Assembly (NCBI RefSeq): GCF_024494385.1
Contig: NZ_JAEVLT010000002.1
Span: 1 to 64,000 of the forward strand
Direction of reading: 5' to 3'
DNA: 64,000 nt
DNA from: Bacillus sp. EB600
GTDB taxonomy: Bacteria > Bacillota > Bacilli > Bacillales > Cytobacillaceae
Position numbers and translations under genes: made by a program. This document shows positions 38,233 to 47,856 of this stretch, one piece after another. The stretch's first letter is position 1. The number at the start of each line of letters is the position of its first letter. A model generated the notes under the pieces. The model saw only the letters and a list, made by a program, of their open reading frames with translations, was not told the origin of the DNA and did no database searches.

Positions 38233-38264
38233 GATGGCTCATCAGCAGCCATCCTATTTTTTTC
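38226..38264. terminator. bidirectional terminator between yrzA and yrrS
   Basis: A perfect 14-bp stem (38226-38239 with 38247-38260) and flanking A/T runs, serving both converging genes; its left arm overlaps the end of yrzA. Confidence 0.88.
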
Positions 38265-38271
38265 TTTACTA

Positions 38272-38964
38272 TTATTGCGAGATTTGTTGTACATTTGTTG
38301 CTTTCCAGCCTTGACCCTCAACCCATTGGAGATTAACGCGATATTTTTTCTGTTTGTTGTCTTTTGGTGAGATCGTCCCTACTGACCCATTTGGGGTGCC
38401 TTTGTCGCTTCCTAGGAACCATACAGTCATATTCCCTTGGTCCACCCCTGTAGCAGCTGAGATCGCCGCTAGCATTTGCTGCCAATCTGCAGAACTGGAA
38501 TCATAATTCGTCGTATGCTGCCCATTACTTGATGTTGCAGCAGTAGAACTTGAACCAGGAGTTTCAGGAGCTACAGCAGTAGAACTTGAATCAGGAGTTT
38601 CAGGAGTTACAGCAGTCTGGAGTTGATCAGAAGAGTTGTCCCCTTTGGTTGTATCCGTTTTTGCGGCATCGCTCTGACTTTGGTCCTTTGTCTTTTCTTT
38701 TTGTTGATTGCTAGTTGAGCTTTTTTCAGTTGATGTTTTATCCTTGTTTATTTTTACCGATTGTTTTTCGGCAGTTGTTTTTTCGGCAGTTGTCTGTACC
38801 TCTTTCTTTGACGCCGTCTTATCATTTCCAGATAAAAAGATCGAGTAGGCGACAAAACCAATTAATAAGAGAACAACGACAATTAAACCATTCAAAATAA
38901 AATTTGTCTTCTTTCTTTTAGCCCTGTAGCCCGCACGTGAACTACCTTGAAAATCTTTACTCAA
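38272..38964 (-). CDS. yrrS: YrrS-like protein (DUF1510), membrane-anchored
   Basis: A 230-residue protein: a basic cytosolic N-terminus (RAGYRAKRKK), one membrane segment (ILNGLIVVVLLLIGFVAY), a long Thr/Ser/Lys-rich linker and a C-terminal DUF1510 domain (GSVGTISPKDNKQKKYRVNLQWVEGQGW). It accompanies pbpI, as in B. subtilis, suggesting a cell-wall role. TTG at 38964 with GGGAGTGG upstream is used. The linker contains a tandem 36-bp repeat. Confidence 0.88.
   Translation of the reverse strand: MSKDFQGSSRAGYRAKRKKTNFILNGLIVVVLLLIGFVAYSIFLSGNDKTASKKEVQTTAEKTTAEKQSVKINKDKTSTEKSSTSNQQKEKTKDQSQSDAAKTDTTKGDNSSDQLQTAVTPETPDSSSTAVAPETPGSSSTAATSSNGQHTTNYDSSSADWQQMLAAISAATGVDQGNMTVWFLGSDKGTPNGSVGTISPKDNKQKKYRVNLQWVEGQGWKATNVQQISQ
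38540..38611. repeat. two tandem 36-bp units inside yrrS
   Basis: Units 38540-38575 and 38576-38611 differ at two positions and encode two copies of PETPxSSSTAVA in the linker. Copy number may vary between strains. Confidence 0.85.
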
Positions 38965-39068
38965 AATAACCACTCCCATTAATAAGGATGACAACATTCT
39001 ATCATGAGTGAATGAAAACTTGAAGTAATTTATCGTAGATTTACATATATTGGATGTATATTTTGTTA

Positions 39069-40823
39069 TTAATTGTCATGTTCATAGAGCATTTTAACTA
39101 CTTCGGCAAATAATTGATTGACCCCGCCTTCATTGCCGGGAACATCCAAATTTACAGCCACTAGTACATATTTTGGTTGATGATAGGGAAAGTATCCGGC
39201 GAACCATTTATTATGAAGCTGGTTTCCATCCTGGTATTTTCCCGTCTCTGCCGTTCCCGACTTTCCTGCCACTTCATAGGGAAGATTTTGAAACCATCTG
39301 CCTGTACCTTTAGTGTTCACGACAACCTCCCTTAGGAGCTTCTGGAGCTTCATGGCGGTGTAGGGCGAAATCGTTTCACCCAGCAGTTCTTTTTCTTTAA
39401 AATCGATCATGGTCGTCCCATTTTTATATTCAATTTTAGAAGCAGTCCGTACCATCTTTTTTTCCCCGCCTCTTGCAATTGTCGCGAGCATATTAGCAAC
39501 CGCTAAGGGGGTAGCTCTTACTTCATGCTGGCCTATTCCAGATTGGGCTGCAAAGTTTGCATCAACTCGCTCTGAGTTTGTTAAATAGACCCTTCCGCTC
39601 TCTTCATCAGCTAACTGTTTAAACTGATCAGTATGGAAGACAGTCCCTTCCCAGCCAACAGGGCCCACAAGGGACAGCTTTCTAGCATACTTTTCTAATA
39701 TACTTGGGTCAATATCCTTTAACTCCTGAGCAAGCTGACCAAAGGTGTGATTGCAGCTCCTGGCAAAGCTATCAGAAAAGTTCAGCATCCCATAATTATA
39801 GACTTTTTCTGGTTCTCCATTAATTTTTTTACTACAATCAAATAACCGGTTTGGTGATACAAGATTATAATCGATTGCAGCTCCAGCTGTGACCGTTTTA
39901 AAAATGGAACCGATGATTTGCTGCTTAACCATCATATTTGTAATCCCGCTTTGCATATATGGATTCTGTTTATTAATACTTGGGCGGGAGACCATTGCTA
40001 AAATACTGTTATCTTTTAGATCAAGGAGAACTAATCCACCCTTTTTGATATGGAAGGAGTCTACGAGCTTTTCTGCCTGTTGCTGAATCTGTTTATCAAT
40101 CGTGGTTCGAACATTGACAGGATAAAACGGATTAGCTGGATCTGTATAACGAACATTTAAGCCATAAAGTGGGCCACCTGCACCGTCAACGTGGTAGATA
40201 AGCTTTGCTTTGCCTTCTGGAAGGAGAAATTCATCAAAGCTTTGTTCCAGTCCAGATACACCAATAATTGTTTTCTCTGCCAGCTTCTTATCAGGGTATC
40301 TTCTTTTCAATTCAGCTGGATTTTCACCGACAAGGCCAATTAGCTGCTGACCAGGAAAGGATCGCCGCTCAAAAACCTTTTCAACTGCAAGCACACCCGG
40401 TATTCTCAGTCCATTAATTTGTTTTAACTGCGATTCAGAAAGCTCGAGCGGTGTACGTTCCCCCCCGTAGACAATTGGCTTGCTTGCTTGCTCGACCGCT
40501 TTTGTAAGAAATTTACTGGGGGTTTTTACAATACTGGCAACTTTTCCTACATCCCATTCGATCTTTTTTAAAAAGGGAAACAGGATGAGGACAGATACTT
40601 TTTTATCTGCCAGCGGCACGCCATTTCGATCGGTAAAATTCCCCCTTCCATTATCGATGACCAATTCCTGAGATCTTTGTTTTACACTTTCCTCTAATAG
40701 GTTAATATGATGTTTTGAAAAAGTTTCGGTTTCAAATAATTGGATTTCCATTAATCGGCCTACTAAACCAAGTAAACAAATAGTACAAAACAACAACCAG
40801 CCTATGATCCGTCTTTTTCGCAT
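39069..40823 (-). CDS. pbpI: penicillin-binding protein PbpI (class B transpeptidase)
   Basis: A 584-residue class B peptidoglycan transpeptidase. An N-terminal membrane anchor (IIGWLLFCTICLLGLVGRLM) precedes the dimerisation domain and the transpeptidase domain with SIFK (SxxK), SCN (SxN) and KSGTAE (KSGT). Length equals B. subtilis PbpI. The ATG at 40823 comes right after a terminator's seven U; the GAGGTG ribosome binding site is inside the stem. Upstream TTG/ATG codons have no site. Confidence 0.94.
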   Translation of the reverse strand: MRKRRIIGWLLFCTICLLGLVGRLMEIQLFETETFSKHHINLLEESVKQRSQELVIDNGRGNFTDRNGVPLADKKVSVLILFPFLKKIEWDVGKVASIVKTPSKFLTKAVEQASKPIVYGGERTPLELSESQLKQINGLRIPGVLAVEKVFERRSFPGQQLIGLVGENPAELKRRYPDKKLAEKTIIGVSGLEQSFDEFLLPEGKAKLIYHVDGAGGPLYGLNVRYTDPANPFYPVNVRTTIDKQIQQQAEKLVDSFHIKKGGLVLLDLKDNSILAMVSRPSINKQNPYMQSGITNMMVKQQIIGSIFKTVTAGAAIDYNLVSPNRLFDCSKKINGEPEKVYNYGMLNFSDSFARSCNHTFGQLAQELKDIDPSILEKYARKLSLVGPVGWEGTVFHTDQFKQLADEESGRVYLTNSERVDANFAAQSGIGQHEVRATPLAVANMLATIARGGEKKMVRTASKIEYKNGTTMIDFKEKELLGETISPYTAMKLQKLLREVVVNTKGTGRWFQNLPYEVAGKSGTAETGKYQDGNQLHNKWFAGYFPYHQPKYVLVAVNLDVPGNEGGVNQLFAEVVKMLYEHDN

Positions 40824-40857
40824 AAAAAAACACCTCATCAAAAGTTTTGACGAGGTG
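40824..40857 (-). terminator. terminator overlapping the pbpI ribosome binding site
   Basis: On the minus strand a 13-bp stem (40857-40845 with 40843-40831, one wobble) is followed by seven T and then the pbpI ATG at 40823. GAGGTG at 40836-40831 is both the 3' arm of the stem and the only ribosome binding site of pbpI. Confidence 0.8.
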
Positions 40858-40911
40858 CTGTCATTTCAAACAATCTTACTAAAACAATCTTTAGCCAATC
40901 AAACTTTTTTC

Positions 40912-41388
40912 TTATTTGATTGTAACGATGCGGACACTCATTTCGCCGCCAGGGGTTTGAACTGATACTTGATCCCCAACTTTTCTTCCAAGCAAGCTTT
41001 TAGCAATTGGAGAATCGTTTGAGATTTTTCCTTCAAACGGGTCCGCCTCTGCACTGCCCACAATTGTATAGGTTTCTTCATCACCATCAGGGAGTTCAAT
41101 AAACGTAACAGACCTTCCTAAAGAAACAGTATCACTTGCGACTTCGCCCTCTTCAATAATTTTTGCATTACGAATCATGTTTTCAATCGTTGTAATCCGG
41201 CCTTCAACAAATGCCTGCTCTTCTTTTGCAGAATCATACTCGGAGTTTTCCGACAAATCACCAAAGCTTCTTGCAATTTTAATCCGTTCAACCACTTCTT
41301 TTCTTTTGACCGTCTTTAAATATTCAAGCTCTTGAGCAAGCTTCTCTTTTCCTGCTAGTGTCATTGGAAATACTTTTTCAGTCGCCAA
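40912..41388 (-). CDS. greA: transcription elongation factor GreA
   Basis: A 158-residue factor that stimulates transcript cleavage by backtracked RNA polymerase. The coiled-coil has the acidic tip [17 protein letters not shown], and the FKBP-like C-terminal domain ends [12 protein letters not shown]. The TTG at 41388 has AAGGAG 9 nt upstream and gives the family start ATEKVFPMT; an ATG two codons earlier is only 3-4 nt from that site. A terminator follows before pbpI. Confidence 0.97.
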   Translation of the reverse strand: MATEKVFPMTLAGKEKLAQELEYLKTVKRKEVVERIKIARSFGDLSENSEYDSAKEEQAFVEGRITTIENMIRNAKIIEEGEVASDTVSLGRSVTFIELPDGDEETYTIVGSAEADPFEGKISNDSPIAKSLLGRKVGDQVSVQTPGGEMSVRIVTIK

Positions 41389-41471
41389 AACCATTCACTC
41401 CTTCTAGTCTTCACAAATCCCCATTAGAATTGTGTATTTAATATATGTACAAAGATATGTCATTAAGACAA

Positions 41472-41508
41472 AAAATATATAGCAGCGCGTTCTCTAGTGA
41501 GAACGCGC
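41472..41508 (-). terminator. hairpin between udk and greA
   Basis: GCGCGTTCTC (41485-41494), TAGT, GAGAACGCGC (41499-41508), perfect. On the minus strand the T-run starts eight bases later, so termination may be partial. Confidence 0.6.
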
Positions 41509-41552
41509 AGGAATCATAAGTTCTAAAATAAGTATTTTTCTATGCTATTGTG

Positions 41553-42188
41553 TCATAAAAATGATTTTTGTTCAAGAATTGTTTTAATTTTAGTAACCAT
41601 TAAATCAATTGCTACATGATTATGCCCGCCTTCAGGAATAATAATATCAGCATATCGTTTTGTTGGTTCAATAAACTGATTATGCATCGGCCGGACTACA
41701 TTGACATATTGTTCAATGACAGAGTCAATTGAACGTCCTCTTTCTTTAATATCACGCATCAGGCGGCGAATAATTCGTAAATCAGCATCTGTATCAACAT
41801 AAAGCTTCATATCCATTAAATTACGCAACCTAGCGTCCTCAAGCACTAAAATCCCTTCGAGAATAATTACATTTTTCGGTTCAACCTTGATCACTTCGTT
41901 TGAACGAGTATGCATCGAATAATCGTAGACAGGCTTGTCAATTGGTTCATACCGTAAAAGCTGTTCTATATGCTTAATTAACAAATCATTGTCAAACGCT
42001 AGCGGGTGATCATAATTTGTTTTGAGCCTTTGTTCAAACGGAAGGTGACTTTGATCTTTATAATAATAATCCTGTTCTAGGATTAAAATAGAATGACCTT
42101 TGAAGCTTTCATAAATTGCTTTTGTGACACTCGTTTTACCCGAGCCCGATCCTCCTGTTACACCGATAACAACGGGTTTGTTGTGCAT
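41553..42188 (-). CDS. udk: uridine kinase
   Basis: A 211-residue uridine/cytidine kinase for pyrimidine salvage. The P-loop is GGSGSGKTS, followed by [18 protein letters not shown] and [14 protein letters not shown]. It follows trhP2 by 4 bp in the tRNA-modification cluster; the arrangement equals B. subtilis. Confidence 0.97.
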   Translation of the reverse strand: MHNKPVVIGVTGGSGSGKTSVTKAIYESFKGHSILILEQDYYYKDQSHLPFEQRLKTNYDHPLAFDNDLLIKHIEQLLRYEPIDKPVYDYSMHTRSNEVIKVEPKNVIILEGILVLEDARLRNLMDMKLYVDTDADLRIIRRLMRDIKERGRSIDSVIEQYVNVVRPMHNQFIEPTKRYADIIIPEGGHNHVAIDLMVTKIKTILEQKSFL

Positions 42189-42192
42189 GAAG

Positions 42193-43467
42193 CTAGTTCC
42201 CCTTTCGCATCATGTTGTTAGGGAAAACCGGCCTATCCAATTTAAATTGAACGATTTGCAGAGGATGACGAGCTGCATCCAGCTCCTGTCCATCTTCATC
42301 CCAAATTTTATCGATCACATGTGTAAAGTTTTCAATTTCCGGCCCGAAGAATTCGACTTCTTCGCCTGGTTTAAAGTGGTTACGCTGCTGCAATGTCACC
42401 ATTTGCGTTTTTTCGTTATAAGCTAACACTAGTCCAGCAAATTCGAAACTTGTCTTCTTGCTATGATTGCCAAACATTTGCTCTTTATACCCCGGAACCC
42501 CTTCAAAAAATGAGGATGCCGTTTCACGGTTGGCACATTTATCAAGTTCGTCAAGCCATTCCTGTTTGATAACAAAATGATCCGGATCTAAACAGTACGC
42601 ATCAATGACTTTGCGGTAGACACTAACAACTGTTGCGATATAGTGAATCGATTTCATTCGACCTTCAATTTTTAAGCTATCGATACCAATCTCGATCATT
42701 TTTGGAATGGATTGAAGTAAATTTAGATCTTTAGGGCTCATCGCAAATGGAGCGTCACTTTCAGCAAAAAGAGCTGTTTCATTGCTTTTATCTGATTTGT
42801 ACAAATCATAATCCCAACGGCAGGACTGACAGCAGCCGCCGCGGTTTGAATCTCTTGCTGTCATATGGTTACTTAATGTACAGCGGCCAGAATAAGCAAT
42901 ACACATTGCTCCATGGACGAACGTTTCAATTTCAATATCAACCTTTTCCTTCATCTCGAGGATTTCTTCCGCACTCGTTTCACGGGCAAGCACCACACGC
43001 TGGGCGCCTTCCTCTTTCCAAAATTGGATTGTTTGCCAATTCGTAATCGATTGCTGCGTACTAATGTGAATTTCAATTTCGGGTGCAATGCGACGGCATG
43101 TTTCAATAATAAGCGGGTCAGCAACAATAATCCCTGCAACACCGGCTTCTTTTAATCCTTGTAAATATTCTTCGATGCCGTCAATATTTTCATTATGGGC
43201 AAAAATATTGGTGGTAACATAGATTTTCGCACCATATTTTTTGGCAAACTCTACGCCCTCTTTCATTTCTTCAAAAGTAAAGTTGTCTGCGTTTGAGCGG
43301 AGCCCATATTCCTGACCTCCAAGAAAAACGGCATCTGCTCCATAGTGAACAGCTATTTTCAACTTTTCAAGATTACCTGCAGGTGCAAGAAGCTCCGGTT
43401 TTTTAACAATTACCCTCTTCCCATTTACAATCTCGGAAATCTTTTCCTTCACTGTACTCACGGTCAA
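42193..43467 (-). CDS. trhP2: tRNA hydroxylation protein TrhP2 (peptidase U32 family)
   Basis: A 424-residue U32-family protein (B. subtilis YrrO), which with TrhP1 supports prephenate-dependent hydroxylation of wobble uridine to ho5U34. [16 protein letters not shown] and the cysteine-rich segment [12 protein letters not shown] (an Fe-S-like ligand set) are visible; the C-terminal domain resembles the U32 collagenase-related beta domain. It lies 17 bp after trhP1. It is not a classical peptidase. Confidence 0.94.
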   Translation of the reverse strand: MTVSTVKEKISEIVNGKRVIVKKPELLAPAGNLEKLKIAVHYGADAVFLGGQEYGLRSNADNFTFEEMKEGVEFAKKYGAKIYVTTNIFAHNENIDGIEEYLQGLKEAGVAGIIVADPLIIETCRRIAPEIEIHISTQQSITNWQTIQFWKEEGAQRVVLARETSAEEILEMKEKVDIEIETFVHGAMCIAYSGRCTLSNHMTARDSNRGGCCQSCRWDYDLYKSDKSNETALFAESDAPFAMSPKDLNLLQSIPKMIEIGIDSLKIEGRMKSIHYIATVVSVYRKVIDAYCLDPDHFVIKQEWLDELDKCANRETASSFFEGVPGYKEQMFGNHSKKTSFEFAGLVLAYNEKTQMVTLQQRNHFKPGEEVEFFGPEIENFTHVIDKIWDEDGQELDAARHPLQIVQFKLDRPVFPNNMMRKGN

Positions 43468-43484
43468 ATACCTCCCATCACTAA

Positions 43485-44414
43485 TTAATAAACTGTTTCC
43501 TTGAAAAAGAACCCTGTATCAAATGAACGATTCTCGGGCTGGATTTTCTCCAGTTGGACTAATAGTTCAGCTTTTTGATCATCATATAAATCCGGATCTT
43601 CGCTATATAGGTCAACTGCTTTTCGATATGCTCTGGTTACAGCAATAAGATAGTCTAAATCCTTTAATATCCCATCTATTTTAAATGAATCCACACCGGC
43701 TTCTAACATATCTTGAAGCTCATCAATGATACAAACATCATTTGGACTCATGATATGGGTGCCATTTTCATCTTCGAAAATCGGATATTTATTTCCGCGT
43801 TCCTTATCATGTAAAAACATATCTTTTTTGTGTTTCCGGTTCTCAATCTCCATTACTTTGCCCTGGTACTCAAAATAGTTTCCGAGCAAGGTACGCTTCG
43901 ATTGGAACATGCAGGTCATACCATGAACTAATACTTCAATTTCGACTTCAGCCTTTTCGGCTATTTCTACAATCGCATCCATGTTAATTTCACGGGCAAG
44001 TACAGCACGTTTTGCTCCTTTTCTTCCCCAATAATTAACAGAATACCAATTGGTGCCCAAGGTTTCCGTACTCCAATGCAGCTTCATTTCTGGAGCTTCC
44101 TCGCGTGCGGACAATAAAACAGCAGGATCTCCAAAAATGACTGCATCAGCTTTTGCTTCAACGGTAAAGCGAAGATAATCCTTCAATTCTTCTAGCTTTT
44201 CATTATGAAAAATTGCATTCATTGCAACGTAAACTTTTTTACCCTTTGAATGTGCAAGCTCAATAGCTTTTTTCACATCTTCACGATTGAACTCACCAGC
44301 AAGACGCAAGCCGTATCGCTCTTCGCCAACGACAAACGCATCTGCTCCAGCCTCAATTAAAGGCAGAATATCATCTGTTGTATAGGGTGTTACTAATAAT
44401 TCTGGCTTCTTCAC
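43485..44414 (-). CDS. trhP1: tRNA hydroxylation protein TrhP1 (peptidase U32 family)
   Basis: A 309-residue partner of TrhP2 (B. subtilis YrrN), homologous to its first part: PELLVTPYTTDDILPLIEAGADAF and VHGMTCMFQSKRTLLGNYF. It lacks the C-terminal domain and most of the cysteine cluster. Overlaps trmR by 4 bp, so hydroxylation and methylation genes of wobble uridine are coupled. Confidence 0.93.
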   Translation of the reverse strand: MKKPELLVTPYTTDDILPLIEAGADAFVVGEERYGLRLAGEFNREDVKKAIELAHSKGKKVYVAMNAIFHNEKLEELKDYLRFTVEAKADAVIFGDPAVLLSAREEAPEMKLHWSTETLGTNWYSVNYWGRKGAKRAVLAREINMDAIVEIAEKAEVEIEVLVHGMTCMFQSKRTLLGNYFEYQGKVMEIENRKHKKDMFLHDKERGNKYPIFEDENGTHIMSPNDVCIIDELQDMLEAGVDSFKIDGILKDLDYLIAVTRAYRKAVDLYSEDPDLYDDQKAELLVQLEKIQPENRSFDTGFFFKETVY

Positions 44415-45061
44415 TTCATTTCACCTCTTTTTTTACTAATTGCGACCCCGTCACCGACAGGTAAAATGACCGTATAATACCCGGGATTACTCATCAACCA
44501 GTGGTTAAATCCATCTATTTTCTTAACAAGATTTCGGGTTCGCTTTGATTCGATATCCGTTTCACAAACAAGCCCTTTAAATAAAACATTGTCTGTGATA
44601 ATAACTCCATCTTCTTGCAGATACTTTGAATACATTTCAAAAAACCTTTTATATTGACCTTTTGCTGCATCAATAAAAATTGTATCATATGGTCCCTGTT
44701 CACGAATTTGGTCTTCAACCTCGAGCGCATCCCCTTTAATTAAGGTAATGTACTCAGCTTTTCCGGCCCTTTCAAAATATTCTTCAGCCAGCTGATACCG
44801 TTCAGGATCCCTTTCAATTGTTACTACCTTTGCTGTAGTGACAGCTGCAGCCATTCTAAGCGCAGAATAACCAATAGCTGTTCCTACTTCAAGGATCTTT
44901 TTAGGATTTTGAATACGTAAGATTTGCAGCATCGCTTCAATCCCTGCGAGCTCCATAATAGGAACATGATTCTCCCGAGCGTAACCCTCCATTTCCTCTA
45001 ATAAAGGGTCTCGTTCTGGAATCAGACCTTCAATATAAGAATGCAGCTTTCCATTTACCAA
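44411..45061 (-). CDS. trmR: tRNA 5-hydroxyuridine methyltransferase TrmR
   Basis: A 216-residue O-methyltransferase (COMT-like family 3; B. subtilis YrrM) that turns ho5U34 into mo5U34. Motif I is LEVGTAIGYSALRMA; FIDAAKGQYKRFFE and ITDNVLFKG carry the metal-site residues. It is first of trmR-trhP1-trhP2-udk, supplying the methylation step after TrhP hydroxylation. Confidence 0.95.
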   Translation of the reverse strand: MVNGKLHSYIEGLIPERDPLLEEMEGYARENHVPIMELAGIEAMLQILRIQNPKKILEVGTAIGYSALRMAAAVTTAKVVTIERDPERYQLAEEYFERAGKAEYITLIKGDALEVEDQIREQGPYDTIFIDAAKGQYKRFFEMYSKYLQEDGVIITDNVLFKGLVCETDIESKRTRNLVKKIDGFNHWLMSNPGYYTVILPVGDGVAISKKRGEMK

Positions 45062-45415
45062 GCTGCCGTCACCTCTATCCTACCAGAAAAGCGGAAGCGC
45101 CCTTAAAAGGGCGTTTCTCAGAAAAACAAATGTTTTTCCTTTGTGCAAGGCACCGTTTCCGGAGTTTAATCTTATAGAACCACAGTTATCTAAATTTAAA
45201 GAGTATTTTTTCTATATAAGCATTATTGCTTTTTCTGTTGTTCTTTAGACATGAAAAAATAGCGTTCACAGAAAAGCGGGTGCAACCGGACCTTCTCCGA
45301 ATTACGTCGAAGGACAAACTGCTACATCCATGCGATACTGTGGGGTACGCTATAACTCTTTTATAAACAACTTTTTCTATTTTAACATAAATAACGGAGA
45401 AAGTGAAACTTAGTG
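45062..45415. other. intergenic DNA with repeat fragments (copy E)
   Basis: No gene is visible. From 45084 the left end AGAAAAGCGGAAGCGCCC of the interspersed repeat is present, forming a small hairpin with GGGCG, and a right-end-like CAGTTATCT occurs at 45183; the middle is unrelated to the other copies. A second left-end-like AGAAAAGCGGGTGC occurs near 45270. These look like decayed or recombined copies. Confidence 0.5.
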
Positions 45416-46543
45416 CTATTTTTCGCTGGAAATATACTTTGCTTTTTCCCGATTATGTTCTGCTAATGTTTTTGAAAAAATTACACTGCCATCTGCTGTA
45501 GCTAAAAAATAATAATAATCAGTTTGAGCTGGATAAAGTGCAGCCTCGATTGAAACCTTGCCCGCATTAGAAATTGGTCCCGGAGGCAGACCAACATTTT
45601 TATAGGTATTATATGGTGAATTGACTTCTAAATCCTGGTAGAGTACTCGCTCTTTGTGCTTCCCTTGTGCATAAAGAACGGTTGGATCTGTTTGGAGCGG
45701 CATTCCTTTTTGCAGCCTGTTATAAAAAACACTTGAAATTTTATTGCGATCAGCTTTTACGCTTGCTTCTTCTTCAATTAATGAAGCCATTGTTATTAAC
45801 TGATGTGTGGTAAGTTGTTTTTGCTTAATTTGATCCCTGTAGGCTGCTAATACTTTATTGGTTTTATCAAGCATAACCGTTACTATTTCATCTACAGTAA
45901 GATTTGACTTATAAAATGGATAGGTAGCTGGAAATAAATAACCCTCAAGGGGATACATAATTTTGCTATTAAAAATGTCATTTGTTAAAACTTCCGGATA
46001 TTTGGCCACAAGTGTACTAACATACGTTTTATCATTTAATTGATTAAAGACATCACTTTCCGGCTTATTAATTGCCTTTGCAATTATTTGGGCAATCTCC
46101 TTTAGCTGTGTTCCTTCCGGAATCGTAATTGTGACAACTGGATTTACTCTCCCCGCTTTTAGGTGATTGATGATTGTAGATACACTCATGGATGGGCTTA
46201 GCTCATAGGAGCCCGCCATAAAAGCCGACTCGTTTTTTAATTTAACATAATAGGTAAACACCCGTGCATCTTTTACAATTCCTTTTGACTCCAAAATACT
46301 GGCGATCCCGGTTATTGTCGTACCTGCCGGAATTTCAATGATTTTCTGCTCCTTACTATTCGGTGAAACTGGATTAAGCGCAGTTTTTATGTATACGTAT
46401 CCCCCGCCCGCAATAATGGCAGCTAATAAAATAATCGAAAATGAAACAAACAGCACAATCCTTCTAACGGCTCCTGCTTCCTTATCGTCCTCCAACACTT
46501 TTGGCTGAATGATTTTTTTTGTTTTCTTATCGTCTTCAGACAC
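45416..46543 (-). CDS. mltG: endolytic murein transglycosylase MltG
   Basis: A 375-residue membrane-anchored lytic transglycosylase (YceG family) that cuts nascent glycan strands. A cytosolic lead, one membrane segment (IVLFVSFSIILLAAIIAGGGYVYI), a LysM-like part and the YceG catalytic domain follow, with the catalytic Glu in ASLIEEEA and NSPYNTY, GLPPGPISNAG motifs. Separated from yrzB by two terminators, so transcribed independently. Confidence 0.96.
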   Translation of the reverse strand: MSEDDKKTKKIIQPKVLEDDKEAGAVRRIVLFVSFSIILLAAIIAGGGYVYIKTALNPVSPNSKEQKIIEIPAGTTITGIASILESKGIVKDARVFTYYVKLKNESAFMAGSYELSPSMSVSTIINHLKAGRVNPVVTITIPEGTQLKEIAQIIAKAINKPESDVFNQLNDKTYVSTLVAKYPEVLTNDIFNSKIMYPLEGYLFPATYPFYKSNLTVDEIVTVMLDKTNKVLAAYRDQIKQKQLTTHQLITMASLIEEEASVKADRNKISSVFYNRLQKGMPLQTDPTVLYAQGKHKERVLYQDLEVNSPYNTYKNVGLPPGPISNAGKVSIEAALYPAQTDYYYFLATADGSVIFSKTLAEHNREKAKYISSEK

Positions 46544-46601
46544 CTAGACTTCCCCCCTGAATTCCACTTCGTACCTTTTCTCTACAAAACGTTACCATCC
46601 C

Positions 46602-46628
46602 TAAAAAAACCATTTGCATTGCAAATGG
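46602..46628 (-). terminator. second terminator after yrzB
   Basis: CCATTTGC (46610-46617), ATT, GCAAATGG (46621-46628), and seven T on the minus strand. Confidence 0.8.
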
Positions 46629-46760
46629 ACTTTGTAATAATTTGAGCATATATGGCGAGAGATGTCAATTAAACACGAAAAATGGCACCTGCATTTTTAC
46701 AGCTGCCTATTACCTTGTTATAAAAATCTATAAACAAACTTTCTTCTTTACATTTTTTAG

Positions 46761-46790
46761 ATTAAAACAAACCGGCCATAAGGCCGGTTT
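46761..46790 (-). terminator. terminator of the alaS-ireB-ruvX-yrzB operon
   Basis: AAACCGGCC (46769-46777), ATAA, GGCCGGTTT (46782-46790), followed on the minus strand by GTTTTAAT. It starts ten bases after the yrzB stop. Confidence 0.85.
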
Positions 46791-46800
46791 TTACTAACTG

Positions 46801-47094
46801 TTATTCTGCTTCTTCCTCTTCTTCAAGGAACGTATTTAATACTTCTTCAATCATATCCCATTCTTCGTCCGATTCGATTGGCATTAATTCGCCATCTTGG
46901 CCATCTTCTGTTGGGCTGAAGGCTGATGCGTGAATCTCAATATCCTCTTCATCATCTTCCTCAGCACCAACTGGATAGTACAGTACATAGGATTTACCAA
47001 ATTCATCAGAATCAAAAGTAAATAGAACTTCACATAATTGTTCATTACCATCATCATCTACAACTGTAATATGCTTTTCATCGTGGTTCATCAT
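46801..47094 (-). CDS. yrzB: YrzB-like protein (DUF1292)
   Basis: A 97-residue very acidic protein (ends LEEEEEAE) of the DUF1292 family. It has a short beta-rich N-terminal part ([22 protein letters not shown]) and is conserved after ruvX throughout Bacilli. No function is established. It is the last gene of the operon. Confidence 0.94.
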   Translation of the reverse strand: MMNHDEKHITVVDDDGNEQLCEVLFTFDSDEFGKSYVLYYPVGAEEDDEEDIEIHASAFSPTEDGQDGELMPIESDEEWDMIEEVLNTFLEEEEEAE

Positions 47095-47103
47095 TTCACC
47101 TCA

Positions 47104-47520
47104 TCAATTTTTGCTATCAAGGTACCCTTGTAAAATCATCATCGCAGCCATTTTATCAATGACTTTTTTCCGTTTCTTTCGGCTTACATCAGCTTCAATC
47201 AACACTCGCTCGGCGGCCATTGTCGTTAGACGCTCGTCCCATAAAACTGTTGGGAGAGAAAACCTATTTTCTATTTCACTTGCGTACCGCTGGCTGGCCT
47301 CACCGCGCGGACCAATAGTTCCGTTCATATTCTTAGGGTATCCGATCACAACGAGTTCGACATCATACTCTTTAATTATTTCACCAACTTCATCAAAACC
47401 AAACTCGTTTTTTTCCTCATTGATTTTGAGTGTTTTCAAGCCTTGTGCTGTCCACCCGAGTTCATCACTCAAGGCTACTCCGACTGTTTTCGAGCCGACA
47501 TCTAATCCCAACGTGCGCAT
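47104..47520 (-). CDS. ruvX: Holliday-junction-resolvase-like nuclease RuvX (YqgF)
   Basis: A 138-residue RNase H-fold nuclease of the YqgF family, implicated in 16S rRNA 5' processing and structurally like RuvC. The start [19 protein letters not shown] carries the first catalytic Asp, and [11 protein letters not shown] plus [10 protein letters not shown] the others. It lies 3 bp after ireB. Confidence 0.95.
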   Translation of the reverse strand: MRTLGLDVGSKTVGVALSDELGWTAQGLKTLKINEEKNEFGFDEVGEIIKEYDVELVVIGYPKNMNGTIGPRGEASQRYASEIENRFSLPTVLWDERLTTMAAERVLIEADVSRKKRKKVIDKMAAMMILQGYLDSKN

Positions 47521-47523
47521 TCA

Positions 47524-47790
47524 TTAACCCTCTCGTTGTTTTTTTAGGTAGGACTTTACCAATTCTTCAATAATTTCATCACGTTCGAGCTTCCGAATAA
47601 TATTGCGGGCATCCCGGTGACGCGGGATATATGCAGGGTCTCCAGATAAAAGATAACCAACGATCTGATTGATTGGATTATACCCTTTTTCCTGCAAGGC
47701 TTCATACACTTGAAACAAAACTTCATTTACATTTTGTTCAATCGGTTCTTCAGGAAAATTAAATCTCATTGTTTTATCAAATGAGCTCAT
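47524..47790 (-). CDS. ireB: IreB family regulatory phosphoprotein
   Basis: An 88-residue protein (DUF965; B. subtilis YrzL) homologous to IreB, a substrate of the IreK Ser/Thr kinase in Enterococcus that influences cephalosporin resistance. [11 protein letters not shown] at the start contains conserved Thr, and [19 protein letters not shown] is the signature. The ATG at 47790 is used (GAGGTG 5 nt upstream and family start); an ATG three codons earlier overlaps that site. Confidence 0.92.
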   Translation of the reverse strand: MSSFDKTMRFNFPEEPIEQNVNEVLFQVYEALQEKGYNPINQIVGYLLSGDPAYIPRHRDARNIIRKLERDEIIEELVKSYLKKQREG

Positions 47791-47856
47791 TTCATACACC
47801 TCGCATTTTTAAAGGAGATAATAGTTACCTACATTTTACACTACTTCAAGCTATTA

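Noticed and set aside
45084..45190. Full copy of the interspersed repeat
   Set aside because: Only the termini resemble the family; the middle does not align, so it is listed as fragments.
47111..47527. 138-residue plus-strand frame opposite ruvX
   Set aside because: Exact antisense of the conserved RuvX gene, without ribosome binding site or family similarity.
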